Origin: Fusarium oxysporum f. sp. lycopersici 4287
Lineage: Eukaryota; Ascomycota; Sordariomycetes; Hypocreales; Nectriaceae
Assembly (NCBI RefSeq): GCF_000149955.1
Contig: NC_031000.1
Location: 857,813 to 921,812 of the forward strand
DNA length: 64,000 nucleotides
Direction of reading: 5' to 3'
Below the pieces are notes generated by a model that was not told where the DNA came from, ran no database searches, and saw only the letters and a program-made list of their open reading frames with translations. The first letter of the stretch is position 1. The number at the start of each line of letters is the position of its first letter. Positions 29,605 to 41,439 of the stretch are shown here, in pieces. Both the position numbers and the translations under genes were made by a program.

Positions 29605-32340
29605 GAACTAGACAAGCTCGCATCCACACTAGTGAGCCTCTTGCAATCAGCAGCAATGGCAGTGGGCCGGCCTGCGAGGAAGGGAGCACGCAACGCTCCG
29701 TGGTGGACCGAAGAGTGCGCCCTTGCTGCTGCCGGGTATCGGGCGATCAGAAGGCTGTACCCTCTCGGATTCAGCCAAGAGGTTCAAATAGCCAAGCGAG
29801 ATTTCCACTGTGTGGTCCGCCGCGCCAAAAGGCTCTATTGGCGGAACCTGATCAACAGCTTCTCAGATAGCAGCTCCGTTTTCAAGGCCGTCCGATGGCT
29901 GAGATCGCCAGGAGCCTTCCAACCGCCTCCACTCCAAGTGGACGACGTGGTCTACGACACCCAGCTCGACAAGGCCAACGCGCTCCGGCGAGCGACTCTA
30001 GAGCGTCGGACAGCTGAGGACGATATCCAGGATCCCTGGATCGAGGTCAGCCCTCGCAAAACGATCCCATTTTCGCATGAAATCTCCCTAGAAGAAGCGC
30101 AGGATGCGACTCTCCGCACCGGGAATACATCGCCGGGGGCAGATAACATCACAGTCAAGCTCCTCACAGCAGTATGGCATATTATCGGAACACACGTTCG
30201 CCGCCTCTTCGAGGGGTGCCTGGCCATAGGCCACCACCCAAAGCCTTTCAGAGCGGCCGAGGTGGTCATGATCGCCAAACCTGGACGCAGAGACCTGACG
30301 ACCCCGCGAGCCTGGCGACCCATCTCTCTGCTCTCCTGTCTCGGCAAGGGACTGGAACGGTTAGTCGCGCGCCGTCTCGCGTAGGCATGCATTCACCATG
30401 GAGTTCTTCACCCGCAACAAGCTGGAGCGCTTCCAAAGAGGTCTGCGACAGACCTCGTAGCCGCCCTAGTTCACGACATTAAGGAGGCATTTGCGCGCAA
30501 GAAGGTGGCCACGCTGGTCACGATGGACATTCAAGGCGCGTTCGACACTGTCCTACGCAACAGACTGATTCTGCGACTTCGGGAACAAGGCTGGCCCGAA
30601 CATCTCGCCCGATGGGCCGGATCCTTTATGGATGACCGATCTGCCTGTGTTAGGTACCAAGATACAATCACCCCGCTCTCTCCTCTCCAGTGCGGTCTCC
30701 CTCAGGGATCGCCGGTATCGCCGATCCTCTTCCTGTTATATACAGAGCCCATCTACCGACTGAGCAACCCCCAAGGCCGGTTTGGCTATGCAGATGACAC
30801 AGCCATCCTGTGCGTCGGCGATACGGTCGAGGAAACGGCCGCTGCGGCATCACGTTCTGTCGAAGAAATGGTCCGCTGGGGCGCCGCAAACGGGGTATCT
30901 TTCGACCCTAAGAAGACCGAAGTCATGCACTTCTCTCGGAGCAAGCTCGGGACCACACCGGCAATACGCCATGGCGATTTCGAGAAGCACCCCGAGGCAG
31001 CAATGCGCTGGCTAGGCATCTGGCTGGACAGCAACCTGTCATTCCGAGTCCACGCAGAAAAGTGGACGGCTAAGTCACAGGCAGTCGCCCACCATTTGCG
31101 AGGACTCACCAACACGATACACGGCCCGCTTCCCAGCGCTGTACGGAGCGCCGTCAGGGCCTGCGTTGAACCAGTCCTGCTCTACGGCACCGAAGTATGG
31201 TACCCAGGGGCAACCCGGCTCAAATCCCTTGATGAGACCTACCCCCTCGCGAAGCGCACGCTTCCACCTAGGCAACCCACATACCATCAGCTCATCAAGC
31301 GGAAGTACCAAGCTCCAACAGAGAGCAGCTTCAGAACCCGTCTTCGAAGGACCAATGAGCTCCTCGCACCCTGTTCACGACCAGCCCTCATGCAGAAACG
31401 CTTCGGCAAGGGACAAGATACACCCCTACAGACAGCCCCGAAAGAGGAATCGGCCGAGGCCTTCCTCCAGTGGGTTGAGACAGTAGACCCAACCACCTGG
31501 ATCGTATACTCAGACGGCTCATTGTCCTCGGAGGGAGCAGCCAGCTATGGCTTCGCCATTCACCAGCAGGACCTCTCCATCTGCGACGGCTCGGGCCGTC
31601 TTGGACCTGCCGAGGTCTTTGACGCTGAAGCTACAGGAGCACTGGAGGGCCTCAAAGCCGCTCTGAACCTCCCAGGATCGGCGGCACGGGACATTGTAGT
31701 CTGTCTAGACAACCTGGCAGCCGCCACATGCCTACGGGGCACACCGTCTGATTCTTCACAAGCAGTCTTCGTCGAGTTCCAGGCGTTAGCTGCATCACAC
31801 GGAGCTACACGAGTGCGCTGGATACCTGGCCACACGGACATTCCCGGCAACGAACAAGCCGATAAACTAGCAAAGGCAGCGTCCTCGCTGCCAGAACCGG
31901 AAGGCGCTCAGCCGACGCTAGCATACCTGCGAAAGGTGGCGAGGCAGAAACCAAAAGAAGCTTTCGAATCCTGGTGGACTACCTCCGTTCCCGAGCAATA
32001 CAAGAGATTGAATCTCAAGGCGACTATACGCTGCCCACCGGAACTCTCGCTCCCTCGGGCTGCCCTACACCATCTACTCGCAGCAAGATCCCTCCATGGG
32101 GATTTCGCTGCATACCACGAACGATTCAACCACAAGGACGCGCGGGTGACTTGCTCGTGCGGACGACGCAAAGCACCTGACCATGTTTTCTACTGTAGGA
32201 AAGTACCGCGGCGGTGTCGAATAAGGCTCGTCCCCTCGCCGACTGCGGCGGTCAACCTCGCAATAGGAAGGAACTTCGACAAGTACATCAAGTTGACCAA
32301 GTCAAGCGCCTTCTTCGAAAGGATTTGCACTCGTCACTAG
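29605..32340 (+). pseudogene. LINE ORF2: reverse transcriptase and RNase H, one stop
   Basis: One frame runs from 29605 to the TAG at 32338, interrupted only by TAG at 30382 (RRLA, stop, ACIHHGVLHP). A Trp codon there would be TGG, so this is a G-to-A step, that is C-to-T on the other strand. Reverse transcriptase blocks are seen: APWWTEECALAAAGYRA upstream of the core, the RPISLLSCLGKGLERLV block, TLVTMDIQGAFDTV, GLPQGSPVSPILFLLY and FGYADDTAIL (YADD catalytic box). RNase H follows: VYSDGSLSSEGAASYGFAI, DAEATGALEGL, CLDNLAAATCL and IPGHTDIPGNEQADKLAK, with the D-E-D-D set present. CSCGRRKAPDHVFYC near the end is a zinc-knuckle-like motif. The linker between the two domains looks shortened. 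Confidence 0.9.
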
Positions 32341-32709
32341 ATGAGGCAGATCGGAGATGCATTTGTGTCTCCTCTTCCCCTTCTATCTTCCTTTCCCTCC
32401 TTTTTCTTTGTTTCTTTTCTTTATTCTCACGGCTCGGCCGCCTCGTGCGGTCATGCCGCCGCCCTCTCCCCAGTCTCACTAAAGACTGACTGATATAGCG
32501 GCTACCGCTATGATAGCCGACCTGGTCATCCCGCTGACGGGTAACAGGCTCGACAGGACGCGCTTTTGAGCCGATGATATGCTGGATAGTGGTCCGTTCT
32601 GTAATTTGCGAATGCTTTACGTAGATTTTAGCACTAGAGACTCTAACTCAGCACGTCCTGTGCCCCAATAGGGGACTTTACGGGCCTCACGGCCCCCGGA
32701 CGAAAAATA

Positions 32710-32730
32710 TACATACATACATACATACAT
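32710..32730. repeat. CATA microsatellite tail
   Basis: Five tandem CATA/TACA units at the 3' end of the LINE. Confidence 0.9.
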
Positions 32731-33256
32731 GACCGATCTAAAGCGGACCCAGTAATCAAGACCTACTTTCTCAATAAAATAAAATCTTCCGTATTATTAA
32801 AAGTCCTTTAGTTTATATTTCAGCGTGTGAACCAATATTGTGGTGTTGTTGCGTTGAGTAAAGCTTTTACAAACTCCCCAGATGTAAAGGCCATAACCCG
32901 GAACCTGAAACTTAACATTGATTACTGATCAAAGAGTGCTTCTGCATTTGGCTAGGACATGTGGGTAGTTGCTTGATTATCCTCCGTATGTCTGTAGAAG
33001 CATTATGCCACATAGCGGATCACCCAAGCAGTCGATCAAACAGTTGTAGGCCTGATCCAGGTGTCGGACCGCCATCGGATCTGTCTTGGTGTAATTGTTC
33101 TCTAGTTTGCCGAACCCTTCCTGGATCATCTGGGGCACTTTCTTAAGGGTACCTCGTAACCTACATCGATCCTTCTCTTCCTGCCAATCTTCTATCGCTA
33201 AGAAACACAATAACCCAATATCACAGTTGAAGTGAATACAAATATCGACCACATTT
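32731..33256. other. intergenic after the LINE
   Basis: A minus-strand frame at 32977-33252 has some peptide-like sequence (RCRLRGTLKKVPQMIQEGF, YNCLIDCLGDPLCG) directly downstream of the 33257 gene. A candidate acceptor (TTTCTTAG) precedes it at about 33200, but no donor gives a matching phase with the 33257 gene. It may be a downstream exon of another transcript or chance. Confidence 0.3.
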
Positions 33257-36023
33257 TCACTGCTTCTTCTTGAGAGCAGCCCAGTGGCTTGCTAAGTGGT
33301 TTGAGAAATGACTAGGGCGCTTATAGAGCTTCCTCTTGGACTCGATACAGAAAGGACATACGTAATTGCCAGGCTGTATCCGTAGCCCATGGATTCCAAG
33401 ACTGAGGTTGTTATCCTGCTGATACTTTTCTAAACATGCGATCAGATCCTCAGGAAGTTTCTTGTACCAGTCACCCTTTGGGCGAGTGACTTCGAGCTCG
33501 CAGGAAGTCTGTGCATTACATCCATCATTCGAGTCAGATGTTGGTGCTCCAGGGCTGTTTAAGCGACGCTGCTCAGTTGCTATGCTGGCAGATGACCCTC
33601 GAGTATGGAACGAGTCATCGCTCTGGACCTGAGTGGGAAGAGCAGGTGCATATTGGGCAGTTGATATTTGATTGAACGATGCTCGAACATCTGGCGATTT
33701 ACTGGCAAGTTTGGTCGTCCATGGTCGAGTACACAGTGACGGTGATGGTGACGGCGGTGATGGTGCATTGACGGCTAACTGGGACGAGCGAGCAGGAAAA
33801 GTAGACGGCTGATTATTCAGAGTTGGCGTTTGACCGGGAGGTTCGTGCGACGGAGGACTGTTCACTCCTGGCTTAAGCATGGAGCTGATCGGTGGCAATA
33901 CAATAGTAGTTCTGGAGGTTTCGAAGTTATACGGAGCTCTTATTTGACTTAGACGTGGGTGGTCCGCATTACATGGCATACCGCCAACGGCGTCTGATGC
34001 GTCATTGCTGCTCTGAACCACGCTTGGAGCTTGTTGTGCTTGTTGTCGCTCTTCTGCGGTTGAATTTGCAGCATCGATGATGGGCCGATTGCTGTGAGGA
34101 CGACCCATCTCGACTTGGGCATGTTGCTCCAGAGCGTAGGGCAGGGCCGGTTGCGCAGAGTCTGTTGATGAAGCGTGCGGGATAGATGGACTTGATGGAA
34201 AAGGCTCTGTTGCGTAGATTTCTGGCGTTTTAAGTGGATTTGACATTAGGTTCATAGGAAGCAACTCTCTTGAAGGTGGATGCGGTGGGCATATAGCGAC
34301 GCCAGAGGCTTGCTCTGACACAGATAATCCAAATAACCCAGCTCCCATATTTTTCTCAGGGGTAGCGGCCCTGTTTGCTCTCTCATTGCAATGTGGTCTT
34401 AACAAACCAGCGTCCTTACAAACTTCTTGCGTCGTATTTGAAAGTGCGGCAGTACTTATAGGCTCAAAGATGTCACAAGGTTCATCAAGCTGTCGTCCCG
34501 GCTCATGAGAAGATGTCGCAATGTCTTCCAGGTTCAGTCGATGCTGTTGTCCCTCATCGCTACGAAGATCGGGTAGCGATTGTTGTTGAATGGGGGGGTC
34601 ATGCAGGGCGACGTGATCTAAAGGTAATACTGGTTGAGTTGCGGGTAGAGAACTGGGTTCCTCTTGATCCTGGTCAGGAGCTGCCATCTGAGGACCGCGA
34701 TGCTGAAGAGGAACTGTACATAGTAAGCGATCCAGTTCATCAAGGGAGCATATTACCAATTCACCTTTCAGAGGCGTGGGCGGATAGCTGTTGGCCTCTA
34801 TTGATGACGGTTCTGTCGCGTCAGGTGCTTCAGACTTTGATCTGTCTACTTCTCGTTCTGGCGAACGTTTTTCTGCCCGAGTCTTAAGAAACTTGCGAAC
34901 CGACCGTATGTGAGGAACAAGTGAGTTCTTGTTGTTCGCATCGAACTGCCTCAAATCTCTTGCAGAGACCCAGCCGACAGCGCTCTTGGCGGGAAAGTCT
35001 TGGCCATCAAAGTACATTACGGGGAACTCTCGCTCCATGACCAGAGGCTCGCCGTCGTTAAATCCCTCCGCCCAGGAAAAGCCATCTTGCTTATTGCAGT
35101 AGCACCTAGGGAGAACCTCTGCTAAGCCAAGACTTTCTATCGAACCCGAAATGCCGACGCTTTCGAGATCTTGCATCGGAAGTAGGAGTACAGCGAACCA
35201 GTCCTTGGACTTTTCCCAAAATGCGAGATAGATGCTGCCGGCATCCGGGTTTGTGATGCCCTCAAAGTCTTCGTCTGTGGTAGATCTCTTGTCGCCTTGT
35301 CGCCTGTGGCTATGCCGTGTTCGTCTTCGCAAAGACCTCACAGCTGGATAAGAGACAAGAGAATTGCTGAGTTTGGTACGAGGGGCATCTTTCTCAACCT
35401 GACGTCGTTTCCTTCCCATGGATTCTGGCGATGTTCTCCTTCGTTTGTACTATGACAGTCAGTAGGCAAGCATGAATATGGGCGATGGATCGGGCGATTA
35501 CGCTTACGGGAGTGGTCGGACTTGTGTGCCTGTTTTCGGGCATTCCTTTAGGTACGCATGCCTCTTTGGCGCCGATCGCTTGGAGAGTTGCATCGTGTGG
35601 CTGACAAGTAACGACTGCATTGTTTGAGTCTTGCCGGTCAGAATTCTCGCTCGAGATGCTTCGTAGATACGACTCTATTTTCGCAGGCCCAATAATTTCC
35701 AAGAGCTCGTAGCGGAGCGCGTCTGTAATTTCTTGTAACGCCCGGTTATACACCCTCTCCTCGTCCTGCACACCAGCCTCGTATTTTATTTCCAGCTCTT
35801 TTAATTGCCCCCCTAACTTCACGATACTGTCTTGGAGGCTTGATTTTTCTGGCGCTGGGGCTAGTTCCAAGCTTGTCCATAATTGAGCGATGCGCCCCCG
35901 GATTTCGACCGTCTTCTCTTTGTAAATTTCAGCCGGAGATCTGACGCTTGACAGCTTGAAAGCATATCGAGCAACTACCCCTTCAATCTTTTCAAATTGT
36001 TGCAGAAATTCTGTAGGTGCCAT
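33257..36023 (-). CDS. large C2H2-like zinc-finger protein, function unknown
   Basis: Two exons: 36023-35508 and 35449-33257. The 58-bp intron (GTAAGC...GTCATAG) has a TACTGAC branch site. The spliced protein is 902 aa from MAPTEFLQQF (an upstream in-frame ATG at 36086 would add 21 aa). Residues 1-140 are helical and probably coiled coil (FEKIEGVVARYAFKL, LQDSIVKLGGQLKELEIKY). The exon junction yields a basic block (YKRRRTSPESMGRKRRQ), a likely nuclear signal. A folded domain follows (SIYLAFWEKSKDWFAVLLLP, RCYCNKQDGFSWAEGF, PVMYFDGQDFPAKSAVGWV). The next 350 residues are Pro/Ser/Gln-rich and disordered. The C-terminus has YVCPFCIESKRKLY, then RPSHFSNHLASHW, a C2H2-like finger. Likely nuclear. 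The frame is intact, and the neighbours are a LINE and an HNH gene. Confidence 0.75.
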
Positions 36024-37124
36024 TCCGAGGAGCGTTCGAGGACGTAGGTCAGTAAGCGTGGCTGCTGAGTCTTGGGAGTGCAACAACCGTTTGAGGTGAT
36101 AGCTAGCCGTCCAGCTACGGCTCTACGGTCGCGCTGTGGCGGCGTGTTAGCACAGTAAAATACAGTCTTGTTTTTACGTAAGATCAACGTAGCGCGCGAT
36201 CAGGAATGAAGAGGGATGTCGATTGTTATCGTAGGATGTTCAATTAAAAAGCTCGAGACGCGTCAAAATTGAAACGCCAACCAACAATCAATGGTCATAA
36301 GTCACATGACAACGTTGCTGTTGGCTGTCACACCTCAAAAGGGTCAACAGAAATAACGCCCAGATTTTGCCTGAGGCAGAAAGGCGTAACTGCGTCTGAT
36401 GATATCTCTCGAATTCTCAGCCTTTTTTTCGCCCCTTCTCTTTTTCTTTCTTTTCAGCTCGTTAACCCTGTATACAATACGTTATGCATCATTTTGTAGG
36501 TGAGTACTTTTTAATTGAGCATCCTGTATTCTCAGAAACGCTACAGTCTCCAATTTACACGTGCTTTTTATTAGCTTTCGTTGGCCATCACGCTAGGGGT
36601 AGGGACGGGAATCTCAATACTCTAGTCAGGCTCTGATTGGTAGACTTGGATCCACTCGACCCCTGTGAGGTGGATGGGGAGAATCTGATTTTCCAGTTGA
36701 TCTTAACATTTGGCTATTAGGGATTTATGTTAGCAGGTTTGCAAGGCGAACTCTAAGTGTAGGAAAAGAAATTTCACATCCCTTAGTAGACTGCAATGTG
36801 ATTAAAGAATATTCTCCTGGGAGATGTTTTATTAATAGCTTGACAGTCGCTGTTTACGGAGAGGACCGTGTAGATGATTGTGACCTAAATACCTGGTGGA
36901 GACATTCGGCTCATAGCGGAGGAGGCTGTGAGAGCAAGCAGCTCAAGCTACATATGATTGGTGGAAGTAGTGGAGTCGACTAAGGTACATGATTGGGTAC
37001 CCCCCATGTAATATCAATTATGTAAGATCTCCCCACAAAATAAAATCAGGCAACCCATCAGCTCGTTGGATGAGTGATCTCGAATTCTTCATAATTGCCC
37101 ATCTTCCTAACTTCAGCCAAGAGA
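36024..37124. other. divergent intergenic region, no gene seen
   Basis: Lies between the minus-strand 33257-36023 gene and the plus-strand HNH gene, so it must carry both promoters. Short frames at 36269-36499 and 36798-36983 have no motif. A C/T-rich stretch at 36420-36460 may be an old leader. Confidence 0.4.
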
Positions 37125-38382
37125 ATGATGGGGTCTTCTGCACCTCATCACCGACACCAATCATCACTAGAGGGATTCATTGACTTTTCTACAGGCGCAA
37201 GTCCTTCGTTCAACCCAGATGAACTTGATAAGGCTGCTGGTGTTCTCCGTCGCGTTATCGAGCACTTCGAGCCCTTGTCGACTGAAAAGCCGTATAATCG
37301 ACCTAGGCTGGTTCGTCTAACGTACGAACATGCTCGATCAGATCAATCTAAATCCAACTTCTTGCATGCATTCCTCGGGGCAGTGAATATTACGATAGAT
37401 GAAGTTATCGATCTCGATGATGAAACGGTGGAAGAGGAGATTCGTTTGGCCTTGAACGCCTTTGCAGATTTCCTGGTCGACAACTTCTTCCTTCCACGTA
37501 AGTCGTCTTTTTTGCTAGCATTCGATTTCAACACTCATCAGACTCTAGTCAAGGCTGCTGGCAGCAAGACGCCCCAACCATCGCCCGCAGCTAGCTCCCG
37601 AATCACGAGCACGCGTCCTGTTGTCGGGTCCGTGGAACGAGTGGCGTCGCTTAGACGTGACTGCCTAGTTCGTGACCGACATCGTTGCGTAATATCTCAC
37701 GATTTCGATATGAAAGAAGCTGAGCGCCGTATTGAAGAGAGCGGATATGACTATGCTTCAGACGATCAAGGACAATTACTCAAAGAACAGGAACCCGGAT
37801 CATTTGCGGAACTGGAAGTCGCGCATATACTTCCTCACTCATTGATGACTACGACAGGAAACCCTGAGCTGGTAGGTAAATATCCAGTTCTACACCTCAA
37901 GCTAATATGTGTCCTAGAATAAATCCAAGGAAACGGCATTGGCAATACTTGATATGTTTGATCACGATATCGTGCACCTTATCGAAGGCCCAGATATTGA
38001 TCGTTCTCGGAACGCTCTCACTCTGAAAATTGATTTACATCGGCAGTTTGGCAACTTCAAAGTTTTCTTCGAGCCTACGAACCAGCCCAATAGCTACCGG
38101 ATCGATTCAACCCTCCGTCAGCCATTCAGGAACCGTATTTTCCCAGTCAATCGTACTTTCTTTCTCACTCCCGAGCGAACCATCGATCCCCCGTCCGCTC
38201 GGCTTCTTGCTGTTCACAACGCTATTTGCCAGATTTTACATTTAAGTGCCGCCGGAAATTACATTGACAGCATTCTTCGCGACTTGGACGATGGAGCTGT
38301 ACAATCTGACGGCTCTACTAATCTAGCCAGTCTGCTTCGGCTGAGGCTAGATTGTTGGTGGGAAAGCGCAGTGGTTGAATAA
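37125..38382 (+). CDS. HNH endonuclease-domain protein (HNH_2 type)
   Basis: Two exons: 37125-37871 and 37918-38382. The intron is 46 bp (GTAGGT...GTCCTAG, branch GCTAATA). The spliced protein is 403 aa. The N-terminal 170 residues are helical. The HNH core is RRDCLVRDRHRCVISHDFDM (first part, with Cys and R-D-RxxC), EVAHILPHSLM (His-containing catalytic strand), then NKSKETALAILDMFDHD and NALTLKIDLHRQFGNFKVFF (Asn and final His). All catalytic positions are present across the splice. It matches the fungal HNH_2 family, multi-copy in many ascomycetes and of unknown biological role; a metal-dependent nuclease is expected. Two adjacent ATGs (37125 and 37128) are equally likely starts. The frame is intact. 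Confidence 0.9.
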
Positions 38383-39726
38383 TCAGGCGTCTCTTTACAC
38401 CTTATATAGCTCCGTATCTAACGCCTCCTTTCTATTTAATAATAGATAACAAATGGTAGAAAGGATGAAATTTCTGTATATAAAAGTTCGAAGGACTTGA
38501 TATAAAGGCTCCCACAAGCAGTTGGTTATCAATTCATAATTAATAACCTCTGTAGCTAGAGTTTTTTTTTTAGAGTTTTCATCTTCCTTCCTTCTTTTTT
38601 TTTAAGCTATATAGTGCTAGGATATGTTGACAAGTATATCTAGGGTCTATGTCGAAGACGCTAGATATGCCGGTTGGTTGTAATTACCATTATAATAGGC
38701 ATACTGATCGTGATGTCTTTTGGAAGGCCTCTTCTCTGGTTATGCGAGCCTTTCTTTATCCTTATTGAATTACTTGGCTCATCTTGCTTTCTTTTACAGA
38801 AGCTTCTTCTATTTTACAAGCCGCTTTTATGTCAGGTGCCTTATGCACCGTGGCGATATTACGTTTTTAGCTTATGTAGCTGCTCGGCGCTTGGCTATCT
38901 ATGCTAGGTCCAAGCCTAAGACCTTGCGACTTAATGCCTCTACTCCTAACCTGTCCCTCGTAAGGTCCTAGAAAGCGTCTGTAGGATCCTTACGAGTTGA
39001 CTCGTTCGTGCTTGATACTCTAGAGACCTGAAACAGCATAGTAGTTCTCAGAAGTATGATACGGAGTGTCTTCGTTCGACTACTCTTGCGTATCTTATCT
39101 GGAATTGAATATATGGTATAATCCACAGAGTTCACGGTGCAGAACTGAACATATGTACCTCTCGCTGGGAATATCGCGCGCTAATCCTAAATATGCCCTG
39201 ATTATCTCAGATAATAACATAATGTACCGCCAAAAAATACAAGCCCGCAACCGGGTCATTGAAAGCTTCTGTGTTGAGTGAAGCTGAGCTCTAATAGAAT
39301 CTCAAGGAACTCTTCAATACTCTTCACTGCAGTTTAATACTTGACTTCATGGCTTGAGCCCTCATGTAACGGCAAAACGTCAAGTCCGTTCCAAATCTCA
39401 GTATCTAACATCCAGTCATCGAGACTATTTTTCCATTCACTCTGTTCAATGTCTTCTTTATAGAATCGGGCAGGCAAAACGGCAGTGCTCTGTAACGGCT
39501 AGAAGCCTGGGGTACCGATAAGTCGTATGTGGCTGTCCATCGATGGTGATAGGCTGGGTAGCCACGGTTCTCTAGCGGCCTTTTGCTAGTAGTATCAGCC
39601 TCATCAACGCGGAAAGAGAGGCACGCGGGCTACAAAAACTGTTATTGGATGTCATCACCAACGGCAATTGATGTAGTAGTAGTAGTAGGAGGAGGAGGAG
39701 GGGGTGAGAGGCTGAGACTGAGTGAC
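38383..39726. other. intergenic, no gene seen
   Basis: AT-rich, with poly-T runs near 38560-38605 that probably mark the 3' end of the HNH transcript. The frames at 38674-38971 are low-complexity hydrophobic and have no coding character. A compound (GTA)n(GGA)n microsatellite lies at 39672-39701. Confidence 0.4.
39672..39701. repeat. (GTA)n(GGA)n microsatellite
   Basis: Five or six GTA units followed by four GGA units and a G run. Confidence 0.9.
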
Positions 39727-40249
39727 TTAAATTTCACCTATCGAGTAGTGCCTCTGCGACTGGTGCAAAATCTTTTCAATCACCTTCTTCGCCAGCTTGT
39801 CTATATTCTGAACATCAAACCCCTTCCTAAATTCGATATTGTCCCAAAGGACATCTTTCCGCTTACTATCTTGCAGAAAATATTGGTCTTTTTTCACGAA
39901 ATAAAGATAGACGTTCCCACCAGGATCACCTGAAGACGACGAACGGCTTGAATTCTTCAGAGTCCCAACCCAACATCGCTCGTTCTTCAGCTGCAGTCGA
40001 CGCCCGCGCTGTTTGTCTGTAGCGTGCTCTAAGCGAGTAGGTGGTGCCTCTGTCACAGAAACTTAGCTTTTCTTTCTCAAATTGGGTACCTGGACGCTCA
40101 CGACGTCGGCGGCGAGCCACCTTCCTCGAGGATTTACCAGTGGATCCAGGCATATATTCGAAAAACGTATTGTGAGGGCCAAATTCAAGCAGCTGCCACG
40201 AAAATGGTGGAGTAATGCGGGGTTTCTCAGCAGTGGAATAATCCACCAC
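39727..40249 (-). pseudogene. decayed gene fragment, family unknown
   Basis: Two overlapping minus-strand frames appear to be one gene broken by a frameshift near 39930-39960. The upstream part (40249 on) reads PPFSWQLLEFGPHNTFFEYM, a basic stretch (SSRKVARRRRRERPG) and DSEEFKPF. The downstream part reads DPGGNVYLYFVKKDQYFLQD and NIDKLAKKVIEKILHQSQ. DPGGNVYLYF is faintly like NPDAGSIYLAF in the 33257 gene, too weak to claim homology. Confidence 0.35.
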
Positions 40250-40309
40250 TTGACGGGTCTATGGCGGGCGCGCCCCTTACGTAATAGAATTGTCGGATTA
40301 TGATTGGCA

Positions 40310-40390
40310 GTTACGAAAAGAACTCCACCCCTGTCGTTGAAGGGAACTCTACCTCCTGTGAGGTGGGGCACCAAAAAGAACTCTGCCTGT
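40310..40390 (+). repeat. CTACCCC-type array, diverged copy
   Basis: Spaced units GAACTCCACCCCTG, GAACTCTACCTCCTG and GAACTCTGCCTG. The OrsD-like fragment E ends where this begins. Confidence 0.5.
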
Positions 40391-41119
40391 ATCCCTGCTG
40401 GTTATGCAAGGCTGATTCAAAACGTCTCGATATTTCTCTTCCCGTCTAATAACTTGCCGTAGGTGAGCGGTAGCTTCAGGTGTGAGGTTTTTGGACTCAA
40501 GTCGCAGCTTGTGCGGGGCCATCTTGGCCTTTGGTTCGCTTCTGCGCTCTCTTTTAGCCTTCAGAGTGATTTGGAACCATCTACTGCCTTCCCGAGAAGG
40601 GAAAAAACGCTGACATGCTACCCCTTCGATCCATGGTAGAGGATCAGTTGATGGAAGCCCTTTCGACGGCCGTCCCTTAGCCCTGGGGTTGACCCAGCTA
40701 TGAGATTTACTACAATGCTCCTGCATTGCTTGCAGCTGGCGGACGTTGAAGCTATTGCATAGTCGGCATTTCAGTACACCAAGCTTTGGTGGGGCAAGAC
40801 AAGGGATAGGCTCGGTTGTCGACGGTGGATACTGCAGCTGGGGTAGCTCAGTCCGGCTTCGTAGTACGCCAGGTATCTTTCGGATCTCTTCAACCAGTCG
40901 CCGCCAGGTTTCCAGGTCTATATTAGCATGCCTTTGGGAAAGATGTGTGGCCGTTTCGCCTGCCAAACACGCGTACTGACACGTCTGACACACGATGAGT
41001 CGATACTCTGGAAGAAGAACAAAGGGATATATAGGGTTGGAACAGCCCAGCTCTGTGAAAAGATTGCTTGCCATGACTTGACCTGTCGGGAGGTTCTGAT
41101 TCTCGAATACAGTCTGCAT
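40391..41119 (-). pseudogene. OrsD-like zinc-finger family fragment E (N-terminal part)
   Basis: A start at 41119 (MQTVFENQNL) or 41074 (MASNLFTEL) gives the N-terminal domain closely parallel to fragment D: PIYPFVLLPEYRLIVCQTCQ (first finger, HLSQRH), CRLCNSFNVRQLQAMQEHC (second finger) and WIEGVACQRFFPSREGSRW, then a Lys/Arg-rich helix. The frame is open with no nonsense codon but stops after TSRDTGR, where a CTACCCC-type array interrupts it. All zinc ligands are present. Truncated, so probably non-functional unless the isolated domain is used. Confidence 0.65.
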
Positions 41120-41209
41120 AATGTCTTGAAGCACAAAAGGTTGAAGTCTGAGCAGGAGCTTTACGCGGTACGTTCTGTGTATGGTCAGAATTCGACGTTG
41201 TAACCCTGG

Positions 41210-41410
41210 TCCAATCACAGACCAGAGTCGACCCCCAGCAAAACTCAAGGCTACCCCACGACTAGTGACTTTAGTAAATTCAAGTCTACCCCCGGTCAAA
41301 AATCAAGTCTACCCCTTGTAAAGTGGGGCAGAATAAATCAATTCTAGTAGAATTGATTTTGGTATGTAGGACTAGGATTAGGACTATGCTATGGTGGTCA
41401 AGCAGTAGTA
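41210..41410 (+). repeat. CTACCCC array, third well-preserved copy
   Basis: Units TCAAGTCTACCCCCGG and TCAAGTCTACCCCTTG, then CAATTCTAGTAGAATTGATT (itself palindromic), then TTGGTATGTAGGACTA. It is co-linear with 22985-23130 and about 50 bp beyond it, and lies directly upstream of fragment E on the opposite strand. Confidence 0.65.
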
Positions 41411-41439
41411 CGAGGAGGGAGAGATAAGATGTGCAGATG

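Larger units (their letters stand above)
29605..32730 (+). mobile_element. Tad-like LINE, 5'-truncated
   Basis: Only the second-ORF 3' part, the 3' UTR and a tail remain. The 5' end abuts the right TA of the pogo element, with no endonuclease domain before it. The 3' end is a CATA microsatellite (32710-32730), a common tail for fungal LINEs. No target-site duplication was found, since the 5' junction is obscured by the pogo element. Confidence 0.88.

Noticed and set aside
32640..32700. G+C-rich segment before the CATA tail, considered as a separate element
   Set aside because: Best explained as the 3' UTR of the LINE.
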